A stretch of 7,859 nucleotides of DNA from Euryarchaeota archaeon UBA549 (GCA_002495645.1 DAGF01000013.1:1532-9390), one strand, 5' to 3'. Positions 1 through 6,640 are shown, numbered from the stretch's first letter. Numbers and translations: made by a program. Notes: a model not told the origin generated them from the letters alone.

Positions 1-642
1 ATCTCGAAAATGTTGGCCGTGCTCGCTCTCAGCCACCTGATCGTCTCGCCCAAGCACGGTTTCTATGTTGGTTCAACCGTCGGTTTTGGCTTTGCTTTGT
101 TGGAGAATGCGAGCTATATCTTCATGGCGTTGCTCAGCGATTACAGCAGCATTGCTTACTTCTTTACCGCCACCCTTCGCGGCTTGTCTTCGGTACCCGG
201 CCATGCGATGTGGACCGGTCTCAGTGGATACGCTATCGGTTGTTGGCTGGCCAGAGGGAACCGTCTTCCCTCACTATCGGGCACCTCGTACCTCTCAGAG
301 GATGCCGACGCGAATTGGGTCTTGTACGATAAGCAGGGCCGAGCGGTGCCAACGACGACGTGGAACACGCTCCCCTCCGAGCGCTTAGCCAGACTCCTGA
401 CCAAACACCGAGAGCATGCATGGCCGATGCCTCAAACCATTGCAAACGGACTGTTGCTTGCCATCCTTGGCCACGCACTGTGGAACGGCTCTTCATGGGG
501 CGTGGGCATGTTGTTGGCCGACAGTGAAACGCTGCTTGCCGTTCTGCTCCAATTGGCCTGGCTTTTCGTGATGGTCGTCGGCCTCTGGGTTTGCATCCTC
601 AGATGGCTCCCCACCATCGTTTTAGGTCCAAAACCACGATGA
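1..642 (+). CDS. PrsW-family intramembrane metalloprotease, 5'-truncated by the window edge
   Basis: The reading frame is open to base 1, so the true start lies upstream; the first ATG is at 10 and gives 210 aa. Counting from that ATG, three conserved PrsW blocks are visible: GFGFALLEN (25-33, Glu32), an R-x7-H block RGLSSVPGHAMW (57-68, His65), and GHALWN (154-159, His155 and Asn159). In this family such Glu and His residues inside membrane helices are thought to bind the catalytic metal. The N-terminal EExxK-type block is absent, as expected for a truncated fragment. Hydrophobic segments lie at about 18-41, 47-80, 143-168 and 173-200. A soluble, charged segment of about 50 residues (92-141) separates the second and third blocks. 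Known family members cleave membrane-bound substrates such as anti-sigma factors; the substrate here is unknown. The stop is 90 nt upstream of the DUF92 gene on the same strand. Confidence 0.85.
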   Translation: MSKMLAVLALSHLIVSPKHGFYVGSTVGFGFALLENASYIFMALLSDYSSIAYFFTATLRGLSSVPGHAMWTGLSGYAIGCWLARGNRLPSLSGTSYLSEDADANWVLYDKQGRAVPTTTWNTLPSERLARLLTKHREHAWPMPQTIANGLLLAILGHALWNGSSWGVGMLLADSETLLAVLLQLAWLFVMVVGLWVCILRWLPTIVLGPKPR

Positions 643-720
643 TATGCACCAATATCGGGTCATGTCTTCAAAAACCAACCACCGCTAGAGGGCAGTGGAC
701 AGTTTTGCTGCTCCCCCTGC

Positions 721-727
721 AGGTGGT
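721..727 (+). promoter_or_regulatory. Ribosome binding site of the DUF92 gene
   Basis: AGGTGGT followed by a 5-nt spacer leads to the ATG at 733. With its flanks it matches 8 of 10 positions of the archaeal consensus GGAGGTGATC. It fixes the start of the DUF92 protein. Confidence 0.65.
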
Positions 728-732
728 CGACC

Positions 733-1494
733 ATGGACATTTTTTCCAGCGGACCCAACCCGGGAAATCTGGTCGTAACGGCCGGCCTCGTCGTGTTCCT
801 CTTGGTGATGTCATCGCGTGCCAAGATGTTGGACGCCATGGGGTCGAAAGCGGCGGCCGGCTTGGGCCTCATCGTCGGAGGTTTGGGCCACTGGACCTGG
901 TTGCTGATTCTCCTAGGGTTCTTACTCAGTTCACACAAAGCCACGAAATGGCGCTTTGAGGAAAAGAAAGCCCTCGGCCTCAGTGAGTCAAGCGATGGCC
1001 ACCGAGGCTGGACCAACGTGGTCGCTAACGGTGCCATTCCCGGACTGATTTGCATCTACGCCTATCTGTCAGATGATTGGACCACCGTGGTTTGGGTCTT
1101 CGGAGCAGCGGTGGCCGTGGCGGCAAGCGATACCTTTGCCAGCGAAATCGGTTGCCTTGACCCTCGTGTTCGCATGATCACGACCTTCAAATCCTGCGAA
1201 CAAGGAGAAAACGGGGGATTCTCACCCAACGGGCAATTGGCCGCAGCCGTGGGCTCATCGGTGGTGGCGGTGCTCACCTACCTCGCCTGGTGGCTGACGA
1301 CCGCCGACACCTCGTCCATGAACGGAACCCAACTCTGCGTTGTCTTGGCCGTGGTGGGATGGCTCGGTTGTCAAATTGACAGTTATCTTGGCGCCCTTCT
1401 TGAGAACCGAGGCTACATGTCCAAAGGAGCGGTGAACGCCTCGGCCATCAGCGGGGGCGTCGTCATGATGTTCGCCTACCTCTCAAGCCTGTGA
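733..1494 (+). CDS. DUF92 / VTE6-like integral membrane protein, possible prenyl-phosphate kinase
   Basis: This 253-aa protein is very hydrophobic, with about six or seven membrane segments (roughly 12-27, 44-65, 98-112, 117-137, 172-190, 200-220, 235-252). It carries the characteristic DUF92 blocks: RGWTNVVANGAIP (91-103), ASDTFASEIG (131-140), GENGGFSPNG (158-167) and an IDSYLGALLENRG block (215-227). Plant and cyanobacterial relatives (VTE6) phosphorylate phytyl monophosphate to the diphosphate. The polar, acidic DTFASE and DSYLGA motifs are probably the nucleotide/metal site at the membrane face. In an archaeon the natural analogue would be returning geranylgeranyl monophosphate to GGPP for ether-lipid synthesis, which is my inference. 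The ATG start is supported by a good Shine-Dalgarno 5 nt upstream. Length is close to normal for the family. It may share a transcript with the large membrane protein downstream. Confidence 0.87.
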   Translation: MDIFSSGPNPGNLVVTAGLVVFLLVMSSRAKMLDAMGSKAAAGLGLIVGGLGHWTWLLILLGFLLSSHKATKWRFEEKKALGLSESSDGHRGWTNVVANGAIPGLICIYAYLSDDWTTVVWVFGAAVAVAASDTFASEIGCLDPRVRMITTFKSCEQGENGGFSPNGQLAAAVGSSVVAVLTYLAWWLTTADTSSMNGTQLCVVLAVVGWLGCQIDSYLGALLENRGYMSKGAVNASAISGGVVMMFAYLSSL

Positions 1495-1515
1495 TGCACC
1501 TGTTCATCGGTGCAT
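1494..1515. repeat. Perfect 7-bp inverted repeat at the DUF92 stop codon
   Basis: ATGCACC (1494-1500) and GGTGCAT (1509-1515) are perfect reverse complements separated by the 8-nt loop TGTTCATC. The left arm begins on the last base of the TGA stop. No clear T-run follows, so it is not a convincing intrinsic terminator. It could be a transcript-processing or attenuating hairpin between the DUF92 gene and the next gene, a dyad operator, or chance. It would bury the GTG at 1510, the longest possible start of the next gene, which slightly favours the ATG at 1549. Confidence 0.4.
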
Positions 1516-1548
1516 TGGCTTCTTGAACCGAAACGGTTTGGTCCTAGC

Positions 1549-3855
1549 ATGGGGCGTCGTGCATGGGCGGTTGGGACCTTGTGTCTGCTCCTCATGGTCA
1601 CCGCATCAACTGCGGCCCAAGCCAATCAGGACATGACCTATGAGCCGGGATTTGCAGAATGGTCCATCATCCCCCATGAGCGGTTGTATGTGGAAGGCGC
1701 CGATGTCGAAGAAGCCGTCCTGCAACGCGGCCAGACCGATTCGGCCATCGGCGGCCTGACAGTAGGTGTTACCAACGGTCCCGTTCCCGTGTTCACCCTG
1801 CAAAGCCCACCTGTTGAGCAGCCCATTGAGGCCCAGGTCTTCATGAGCGTCTATTTCTCCGCCATCATCGAAGGTGGCGGTGGCCCTCAGTCCTGCACCC
1901 GACAGACATGGGCCGATTCCAGCACCACCCTGTACTACAACGTAGGAGTTGGCAGTAAGGAACTCTACAGCGCCGAGGTCACGCAGACGTTGGACACCTC
2001 GGCGGAAGCCGACGCCATGAACTTCTCCGGCGAACTGCAAAACGTGACCTTGAGCATGCAGCCCGGAGAAAGCATCACCCTCAGCCTTTCTATAGAACAT
2101 CGTTGCATCGGTACCCAGGCGAGGGTCCAATGGGGTGGATTTGAACAAAACAGCGGTGGCGTCATCATTGAAGGGGTGCTCTATGAGCCCGAAGCTCGTA
2201 TTCTGGTCGATGCTTCCCGGCTGGCCCATGTTGAACTCGAACATCGCCTTCCGTGGGGGCTTGAAGACCTGCGGGACGAGAAGTGGGAGATTTGGGGGCC
2301 CTTGCTGCCCACCGACAAATCCATTCGCGATGGCGAGTACCTCGTCGAAACAAGCGCTAGCCGAATTCGGATGACACGCGACCTCGGGGGAAACAACACC
2401 GTCTATACGTGGTCAGGAGCGAAACCCCTGCCCATCGGTGAATTGAACCTGCAATTCTGCCTGAGGACCGTCGCTGGCGACCTGAACAGCGATTGTCACG
2501 CTGAAGGCATCCTCCGCTTCGAAGTGACCGGCGAAGACGACGGGTTCGCAAGTGCACCCGTTTGGCTGACGCTCACCACTGCACTTGCCCTGCTGGGCTA
2601 TGTGGTCAACGCCTTCCGCAGTGGGCTCCTGCTCCCCATACCCATCCTCGGCGCATTGGTGGCTTTGGCCCTTCTAACCCTCCCGACGGTCTTTGACCAA
2701 CCGAACCTCGGCGCTGATGCGGTCATTTTGGACAACACCAAAATCCTCGACGCTGATTTGATGCGACCCGATGGTTCCTCTGCCTCGGTGAGCGAATTGC
2801 TCTCCGGAAACGAAGCCCTCGTCATCGGCCTCGTGCTTCCGGGCTCGGAACAAATTCTCAGCCAGTCAAACGAATTCAATCGGACCATCGACCAATTGGG
2901 TGAGCGTGTCAACGTGATTCACATCGTCACCGGCGAGGATGCTCGTATGAGCGATGTGGTTTCGTTGGCTGCATCCACCAATGCAACATGGCAAGTTTAC
3001 CTTGACGAGAAGAGTGTGTTTGCCAAGAGCTTGCCCACCGGAGCATCCGATGCCGTGGTGGTCGTTGACCCCGGGATGCACGTAACCTACTCCCAGACGT
3101 CCTCTGCCGCCATGTTGGACATCGTCGAAGCCGTGGACGCCATCAAGAGCGGGGGTTCAAACTCCTTTGCCTCGTACTTTGGCCTGCTCTTTGGACCCGG
3201 ACTCTTCCTCTTCTTGCTCGCCCTTCCCCGAGAAGAATGGACGGCCCCCGAAGAGCCACTCCCCCCGGGATTGCTGTGGGGCTCTATTGTGCTCGCCGGC
3301 GGCGCAGGTGCCTTGATGATCAACCTCCCTGCCCTGTTGCTCACGCTGATTCCCGTCGGCATGACCGCTCGGTTCTTGCTCGATATCGTCATGATGGTGT
3401 GGATGCTCGAGATGTGCTTCTTCACAGCCCGCCGTGGTGCTCCTTACGAAGCGGATTTCCTCGGACGTTTGATGCACCGAAGTTTCCCCCAGGCGTTCCG
3501 AGAGTGGCGCGACCCTGTGGACATGGACCGAGACGTGCTTCTTGGCATTTGGATGGGTTGGTTCGGATGGCTGGCCTTCCCGCACCTCTACCCGCAAGCC
3601 GTGGCTTCCTCGGCTCTCGCGGGCGGTAGCGGGATTGGCATGGCGGTGTTCTTCCTCTTGCTGTTCACCTTCTCAGCGGGCTTCGTCGTGCTCTTGCTTC
3701 GGATCGTCTCGTCGTGGGGCGGCCCCTTTTCCAGACTCTTCGGGAAGTTTGGTGGAGAAGTCTTCGCCCAGTTCGTGGGCTGGATCTTGACGCCCATGGC
3801 GCTCTGGATGGCCATCAATGCGACGCTCAACGTGCTTGAGCTCGGCGTCATCTAA
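1549..3855 (+). CDS. Secreted/multi-pass membrane protein with a cysteine-less thioredoxin-like domain, function unknown
   Basis: I place the start at ATG 1549 (768 aa) because it begins a textbook signal peptide: MGRR, a hydrophobic core, then an AQA cleavage site at 23-25. GTG 1510 would add 13 residues in frame. Residues 26-333 form a beta-rich extracytoplasmic region with four cysteines (116, 186, 304, 316), enough for two disulfides. Two helices follow (about 338-356 and 360-381) with a positive turn between them, which returns the chain outside. Residues about 390-535 resemble a TlpA/peroxiredoxin-type thioredoxin fold (an L-x-D-x-DG-x-x-x-S-x-x-x-L lead-in, then a hydrophobic strand). 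However, PGSE (431-434) stands where CxxC would be, and the domain contains no cysteine. About six further helices follow (543-560, 574-593, 596-625, 663-682, 695-720, 738-763). Five N-x-S/T sequons (158, 165, 282, 444, 478) lie in the predicted outside parts. I do not recognise the family. A DsbD-like electron carrier is unlikely, since only one membrane-region cysteine (623) is present. Confidence 0.75.
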   Translation: MGRRAWAVGTLCLLLMVTASTAAQANQDMTYEPGFAEWSIIPHERLYVEGADVEEAVLQRGQTDSAIGGLTVGVTNGPVPVFTLQSPPVEQPIEAQVFMSVYFSAIIEGGGGPQSCTRQTWADSSTTLYYNVGVGSKELYSAEVTQTLDTSAEADAMNFSGELQNVTLSMQPGESITLSLSIEHRCIGTQARVQWGGFEQNSGGVIIEGVLYEPEARILVDASRLAHVELEHRLPWGLEDLRDEKWEIWGPLLPTDKSIRDGEYLVETSASRIRMTRDLGGNNTVYTWSGAKPLPIGELNLQFCLRTVAGDLNSDCHAEGILRFEVTGEDDGFASAPVWLTLTTALALLGYVVNAFRSGLLLPIPILGALVALALLTLPTVFDQPNLGADAVILDNTKILDADLMRPDGSSASVSELLSGNEALVIGLVLPGSEQILSQSNEFNRTIDQLGERVNVIHIVTGEDARMSDVVSLAASTNATWQVYLDEKSVFAKSLPTGASDAVVVVDPGMHVTYSQTSSAAMLDIVEAVDAIKSGGSNSFASYFGLLFGPGLFLFLLALPREEWTAPEEPLPPGLLWGSIVLAGGAGALMINLPALLLTLIPVGMTARFLLDIVMMVWMLEMCFFTARRGAPYEADFLGRLMHRSFPQAFREWRDPVDMDRDVLLGIWMGWFGWLAFPHLYPQAVASSALAGGSGIGMAVFFLLLFTFSAGFVVLLLRIVSSWGGPFSRLFGKFGGEVFAQFVGWILTPMALWMAINATLNVLELGVI

Positions 3856-3894
3856 ACACGAGCGTTATGAGGGTTAACCTCGTTGGTTCGGTGC

Positions 3895-4788
3895 ATGAAA
3901 GCATCCAAACCTCACTGGAGTCAAACGAGTGCACGCCTCATGAACGCCTGCCCTCGCGCTTGGGCTATCACCTACGCAACGCTTAGCGGACACCTCAATT
4001 CCTCCAAAGCCCCCCCGAGCACACCCCCACGAACGTTTGACGACCTGCTCACCCGCACCATGCGAGCAACATGGCTGAAACGTCTGGCCGACCAATATCA
4101 GCGAAAAATCTGGTCCATACCCTACGGGAAGCAAACACTTGAGAACGCTGTCGACGACGCTATGGGCCTCGTGAACATGAGTGTCCCCCACCTGCACCTT
4201 GAGATGGGAAAGGTGCGGTCAAACAAGCAATTGCGCTCGCTTGAACAATGCCAAACACTCCGTCCTTTGTTCACCGGTCAGCCGAGGAGATGGGCGTATT
4301 TTGATCGGCGAACCTCAGCCAATATTGGTGGAGTCGAGGTCTATGCTGCACCCGATGTTGCGATTTTTCATCAGCACCGATGGACGTTGGTCCGACTCCA
4401 ATTCCGCTCACCACGAAGGTCGTTACTTGGTCAACAACTCGAGCACCTGCTGATGGTTCACTGGGCCATGAACCAGCCGGGATTTCCCCGGAACTTTGAT
4501 GCTTACAGAGTCAGGGTGGTTCGCTGGCAAGGACGAGCATGGCAAGAGCACACGGTGCAGGTGAGCAACGAGTTACTTGAACAATCGCTTGGTTTGATGA
4601 ACCATGATGTCCAAGAAATGACGTGGCTTCAGCGATGGGCCAACGCCGACCCTTCCCTCAATTCTCTCCCTCTTGCAACGCATCATGAACAGTGCCAATC
4701 GTGTCGCCATCGACCTGATTGCCCTGCGAAGGACGGTCTAAATTCTGCAAAAAGAGCCCAAGAAAGGACCGTGCTACGCACGAATTAG
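3895..4788 (+). CDS. Cas4/RecB-like PD-(D/E)XK-fold protein with Fe-S cysteines, catalytic motif degenerate
   Basis: ATG 3895 gives 297 aa. TTG 3883, in the same frame, adds four residues and has a GAGGG 9 nt upstream, so it cannot be excluded. The N-terminus has the S-x-x-x-x-x-x-CPRAW block (Cys19) and the C-terminus has C-x2-C-x5-C (Cys267, Cys270, Cys276). Together these are the four ligands of the iron-sulfur cluster seen in Cas4, AddB and related RecB-type nucleases. The central region looks like the nuclease core: PD at 153-154, a beta strand WTLVRLQF at 163-170, and a helix with Q-x-x-x-L (about 180-189) like motif IV. Counting 13 residues from Asp154, the expected D/E-x-K is R167-L-Q169, so two catalytic positions are replaced. 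It may therefore bind DNA or a partner without cutting. It lies 39 nt after the large membrane protein and its TAG overlaps the tpiA stop. The fold call rests on motifs only. Confidence 0.65.
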   Translation: MKASKPHWSQTSARLMNACPRAWAITYATLSGHLNSSKAPPSTPPRTFDDLLTRTMRATWLKRLADQYQRKIWSIPYGKQTLENAVDDAMGLVNMSVPHLHLEMGKVRSNKQLRSLEQCQTLRPLFTGQPRRWAYFDRRTSANIGGVEVYAAPDVAIFHQHRWTLVRLQFRSPRRSLLGQQLEHLLMVHWAMNQPGFPRNFDAYRVRVVRWQGRAWQEHTVQVSNELLEQSLGLMNHDVQEMTWLQRWANADPSLNSLPLATHHEQCQSCRHRPDCPAKDGLNSAKRAQERTVLRTN

Positions 4789-5450
4789 AGTGAGGCGACC
4801 AAATCGGCCAACACGGCATGAACATCACTCGCCTTGGTGACACCGCTGGCAAGCAGGACGCCTTCTGCGCCCAATTCCATTGCTTTGGCCACATCTTGGC
4901 CGTTCTTCACGCCGGCACCGCAAAGCACGCGCACCGAGGGGTTCACCGCTTTGACAGCCGCCACGGTATCGCTGACGATGGCAGGGTCAGCGGTCGTGAC
5001 CGAGATGTCGCCGCCGATGAGTTCTGGGGGTTCGACAGCAATGTAGGTGGGGCTCAATGCGGCCAACGCCTTGGCTTCTTCCACATCTGCAGCACATGCG
5101 CAGACTGGGAAATCATCGGGCAAGATTTCGAGAAGAGAACGGACATGCTCCAATTCCACCTTGTGTTCAGCGTGGTTGATGATGCTCCCGCTGGCACCGC
5201 GCTGCATCGCCGTTTGCGGTTCAAGCCAGCCAGTGAAGCCACCCAAACCAACGGGGTCAAGGTGTTGGGACCAAACTTCAACGCTTGAAGCCTGCTGAGC
5301 TAGCACGGCCAAATCAAAGGCAGAAGCGACGGCAACGAAGGTCGCAGGTCCATCAGCATGGGCTTCCATGGCCTTGAGCAAAGCCTCAGCTTCTGCTCCA
5401 GAGGCTGAAGCGTAGGTCTTAAAATTCACAACGATCATCGGTCGGTCCAT
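4785..5450 (-). CDS. tpiA: Triosephosphate isomerase, archaeal type
   Basis: This enzyme interconverts dihydroxyacetone phosphate and glyceraldehyde 3-phosphate in the cytoplasm, linking glycolysis/gluconeogenesis with glycerol-phosphate supply for lipids. All key residues are present. Asn9 and Lys11 sit in VNFKTY, the catalytic His93 is in INHAEH (91-96), the catalytic Glu140 is in VEPPELIGGD (139-148), and the phosphate-binding LCGAG is at 176-180. At 221 aa it has the compact archaeal length rather than about 250 aa for the bacterial/eukaryotic enzyme, and the QHLDPVGLGGFTGW block (62-75) is also archaeal in style. The start is the first of two nearby in-frame ATGs (residues 1 and 5); no strong ribosome binding site precedes it. 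It lies 72 nt downstream of the nucleotidyltransferase on the same strand and could be cotranscribed or have its own promoter. Its TAA overlaps the TAG of the converging gene. Confidence 0.96.
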   Translation of the reverse strand: MDRPMIVVNFKTYASASGAEAEALLKAMEAHADGPATFVAVASAFDLAVLAQQASSVEVWSQHLDPVGLGGFTGWLEPQTAMQRGASGSIINHAEHKVELEHVRSLLEILPDDFPVCACAADVEEAKALAALSPTYIAVEPPELIGGDISVTTADPAIVSDTVAAVKAVNPSVRVLCGAGVKNGQDVAKAMELGAEGVLLASGVTKASDVHAVLADLVASL

Positions 5451-5467
5451 GAACGACTGTGCAGTGT

Positions 5468-5484
5468 ACTTGTTTTTAGCAAGT
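5468..5484 (-). promoter_or_regulatory. Possible BRE/TATA-like element for tpiA
   Basis: Read on the minus strand, an AT-rich CTAAAAA lies 23-29 nt before the tpiA ATG and is preceded by GGGAAACTT, a plausible BRE. This spacing would suit a leaderless transcript, consistent with the absence of a Shine-Dalgarno. The same bases form a 5-bp inverted repeat (ACTTG/CAAGT, 7-nt loop), so a weak hairpin between the two genes is an alternative reading. Confidence 0.3.
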
Positions 5485-5522
5485 TTCCCTTTCTGGAATC
5501 CCAGCCAAGGGTTGTATGACCC

Positions 5523-6536
5523 TCATGCAGGCCATGAGCCACCGTTCTGGACCGTACCATCTGGTACCACGGCTTCATGGTCAACCACCACACCGGACAG
5601 TTGGCATCCATTCCCAATGCGTGCGCCATGCCCAACCAGCGAGGCCACAAGACGGGCATTGTCCCCAACGTGGGCCCCTTTGAGCAGGGTTGACATGGCC
5701 ACGGTGGATTGGCCAATTACACAACCCTCTGAGACCATGCTGTGCTCGACCTGAGCCCGCGGCGAAACGCCGGCACGGGCATCTTGGGTAGCATACCAGG
5801 ACGGCTTGGAGCCGTGAACAAGCCCGGTGTTGTATCGGCCGTTTTCAATGGACGCCTTGACCGCATCATTCCATGCATCGGGCGTGCCAGCGTCGATGAA
5901 ATAGCCTTCAAAGGGCACACCGCTCAACAGACCTTCACTGGCCAGTTGGGGAAAGACATCGCGCTCAATGGAGTGTCGCCCATGTGGCATCCAGTCAAAC
6001 ACATCGTCGTTGAAAATGTAGGAACCAGCGTTGATGAGGTTGGAAAACACCTCTTCTGGCTTGGGCTTCTCTTTGAAGCGAGTGATTTTGTTGGCATCGT
6101 CCAAGCCTACGATACCGAAGCGAGTGGGGTCCTCCACCTCCCACAAACCCAGGGTGCCAACCGACCGGTTTGTCCGGTGCATCTCAAGCACTTTTGTTGC
6201 ATCGAGCGATGAGATGATGTCGCCGTTAAAGCACGCAAAGGTGCCACTGACCACGTCCCGGCAGTTGCCAAGCGCACCACCTGTTCCAAGGGGTTCATCC
6301 TCCGGCACAATTCGAACATCAAAGGGAGCGTCCAAGGCTTGGAAGTGGGCCTTGATTTGGTCCACTTTGTAGCCACCTGCGACGACCACTTCATCCACCA
6401 TCTCAGGCGGGAGTGAGCGAACAACGTGCTCGAGAAGGGTCTGGTCAAGCACGGGGAGCAAGGGTTTGGGGACCGTGTTGGTCCACGGCCGCAGCCTTGA
6501 ACCGACACCACCAGCCAGCACCACGACCTGCATCAT
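5523..6536 (-). CDS. Sugar-phosphate nucleotidyltransferase with C-terminal left-handed beta-helix (GDP-mannose or dTDP-glucose pyrophosphorylase family)
   Basis: This 337-aa cytoplasmic enzyme should join a nucleoside triphosphate to a hexose 1-phosphate, making an NDP-sugar for glycosylation or glycolipids. Its NTP_transferase domain spans about 2-235. It shows the nucleotide-binding LAGGVGSRLRPWT (7-19), PKP (23-25), the EPLGTGGAL base-binding loop (81-89), metal-binding Asp105 in FNGD, EKP (156-158), and FIDAGTP with Asp215. The tail (about 250-330) has hexapeptide-like repeats rich in V/I and G, the pattern of a left-handed beta-helix that often mediates oligomerisation or carries an acetyltransferase. 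Here it is short and I see no acetyltransferase signature. The layout fits archaeal mannose-1-phosphate guanylyltransferase or glucose-1-phosphate thymidylyltransferase; the substrate cannot be fixed from motifs. Tandem ATGs at 6536 and 6533 follow a strong GGGAGGC site, spaced 5 nt from the first after the GGGAGG core. tpiA lies downstream. Confidence 0.88.
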   Translation of the reverse strand: MMQVVVLAGGVGSRLRPWTNTVPKPLLPVLDQTLLEHVVRSLPPEMVDEVVVAGGYKVDQIKAHFQALDAPFDVRIVPEDEPLGTGGALGNCRDVVSGTFACFNGDIISSLDATKVLEMHRTNRSVGTLGLWEVEDPTRFGIVGLDDANKITRFKEKPKPEEVFSNLINAGSYIFNDDVFDWMPHGRHSIERDVFPQLASEGLLSGVPFEGYFIDAGTPDAWNDAVKASIENGRYNTGLVHGSKPSWYATQDARAGVSPRAQVEHSMVSEGCVIGQSTVAMSTLLKGAHVGDNARLVASLVGHGARIGNGCQLSGVVVDHEAVVPDGTVQNGGSWPA

Positions 6537-6540
6537 CTGC

Positions 6541-6547
6541 GCCTCCC
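6541..6547 (-). promoter_or_regulatory. Ribosome binding site of the nucleotidyltransferase gene
   Basis: On the minus strand GGGAGGC precedes the tandem ATG-ATG (6536 and 6533), leaving 5 nt from the GGGAGG core to the first and 8 nt to the second. Either ATG is usable; the products differ by one methionine. Confidence 0.65.
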
Positions 6548-6600
6548 GTGTCTATGTTATCAACACCTCGCCAGAATGACGATGCATGATGCGACTCCAA

Positions 6601-6609
6601 AGTATTCAA
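6601..6609 (+). promoter_or_regulatory. Possible TATA-like promoter element for sucCD
   Basis: AGTATTCAA, preceded by CTCCAA, is the best AT-rich candidate in the short divergent spacer. It lies about 36-44 nt before the sucC ATG. Transcription starting about 25 nt downstream would give a leader of roughly 15 nt that still includes the GGAG at 6635-6638. The match is weak and based on spacing. Confidence 0.25.
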
Positions 6610-6634
6610 AGACGGGCTTCCAATCGTTCGTCTT

Positions 6635-6640
6635 GGAGAG
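6635..6640 (+). promoter_or_regulatory. Ribosome binding site that sets the sucC start
   Basis: GGAGAG is followed by four bases and ATG at 6645. This agrees with the conserved SucC N-terminus MNIHEYQ, so the upstream in-frame ATG at 6576 is not the start. Confidence 0.75.

Noticed and set aside
1606..2244. A 212-aa open frame on the minus strand inside the large membrane protein gene
   Set aside because: It is an opposite-strand shadow of a GC-rich gene. Its translation has no recognisable motif, and the plus-strand frame has a clear signal peptide and membrane helices.
1549..3855. DsbD/CcdA-type thiol-disulfide carrier
   Set aside because: There is no CxxC in the thioredoxin-like domain and no cysteine pair in the membrane helices, so electron transfer by the known mechanism is not possible.
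3867..3883. Small hairpin GAGG-GTTAA-CCTC as a terminator after the large membrane protein
   Set aside because: The stem has only four strong pairs and no T-run follows; the GAGGG may simply be a ribosome binding site.
3895..4788. Cas4 of a CRISPR adaptation module
   Set aside because: There are no repeats, no cas1 or cas2 nearby, and the catalytic D/E-x-K is missing. The family resemblance is to the broader RecB/Cas4 fold only.
4818..5288. Plus-strand open frame of 156 aa opposite tpiA
   Set aside because: tpiA on the minus strand has every catalytic residue; the plus-strand frame is a shadow.
5742..6212. Plus-strand open frame of 156 aa opposite the nucleotidyltransferase
   Set aside because: It is a shadow of a gene with complete nucleotidyltransferase motifs on the minus strand.
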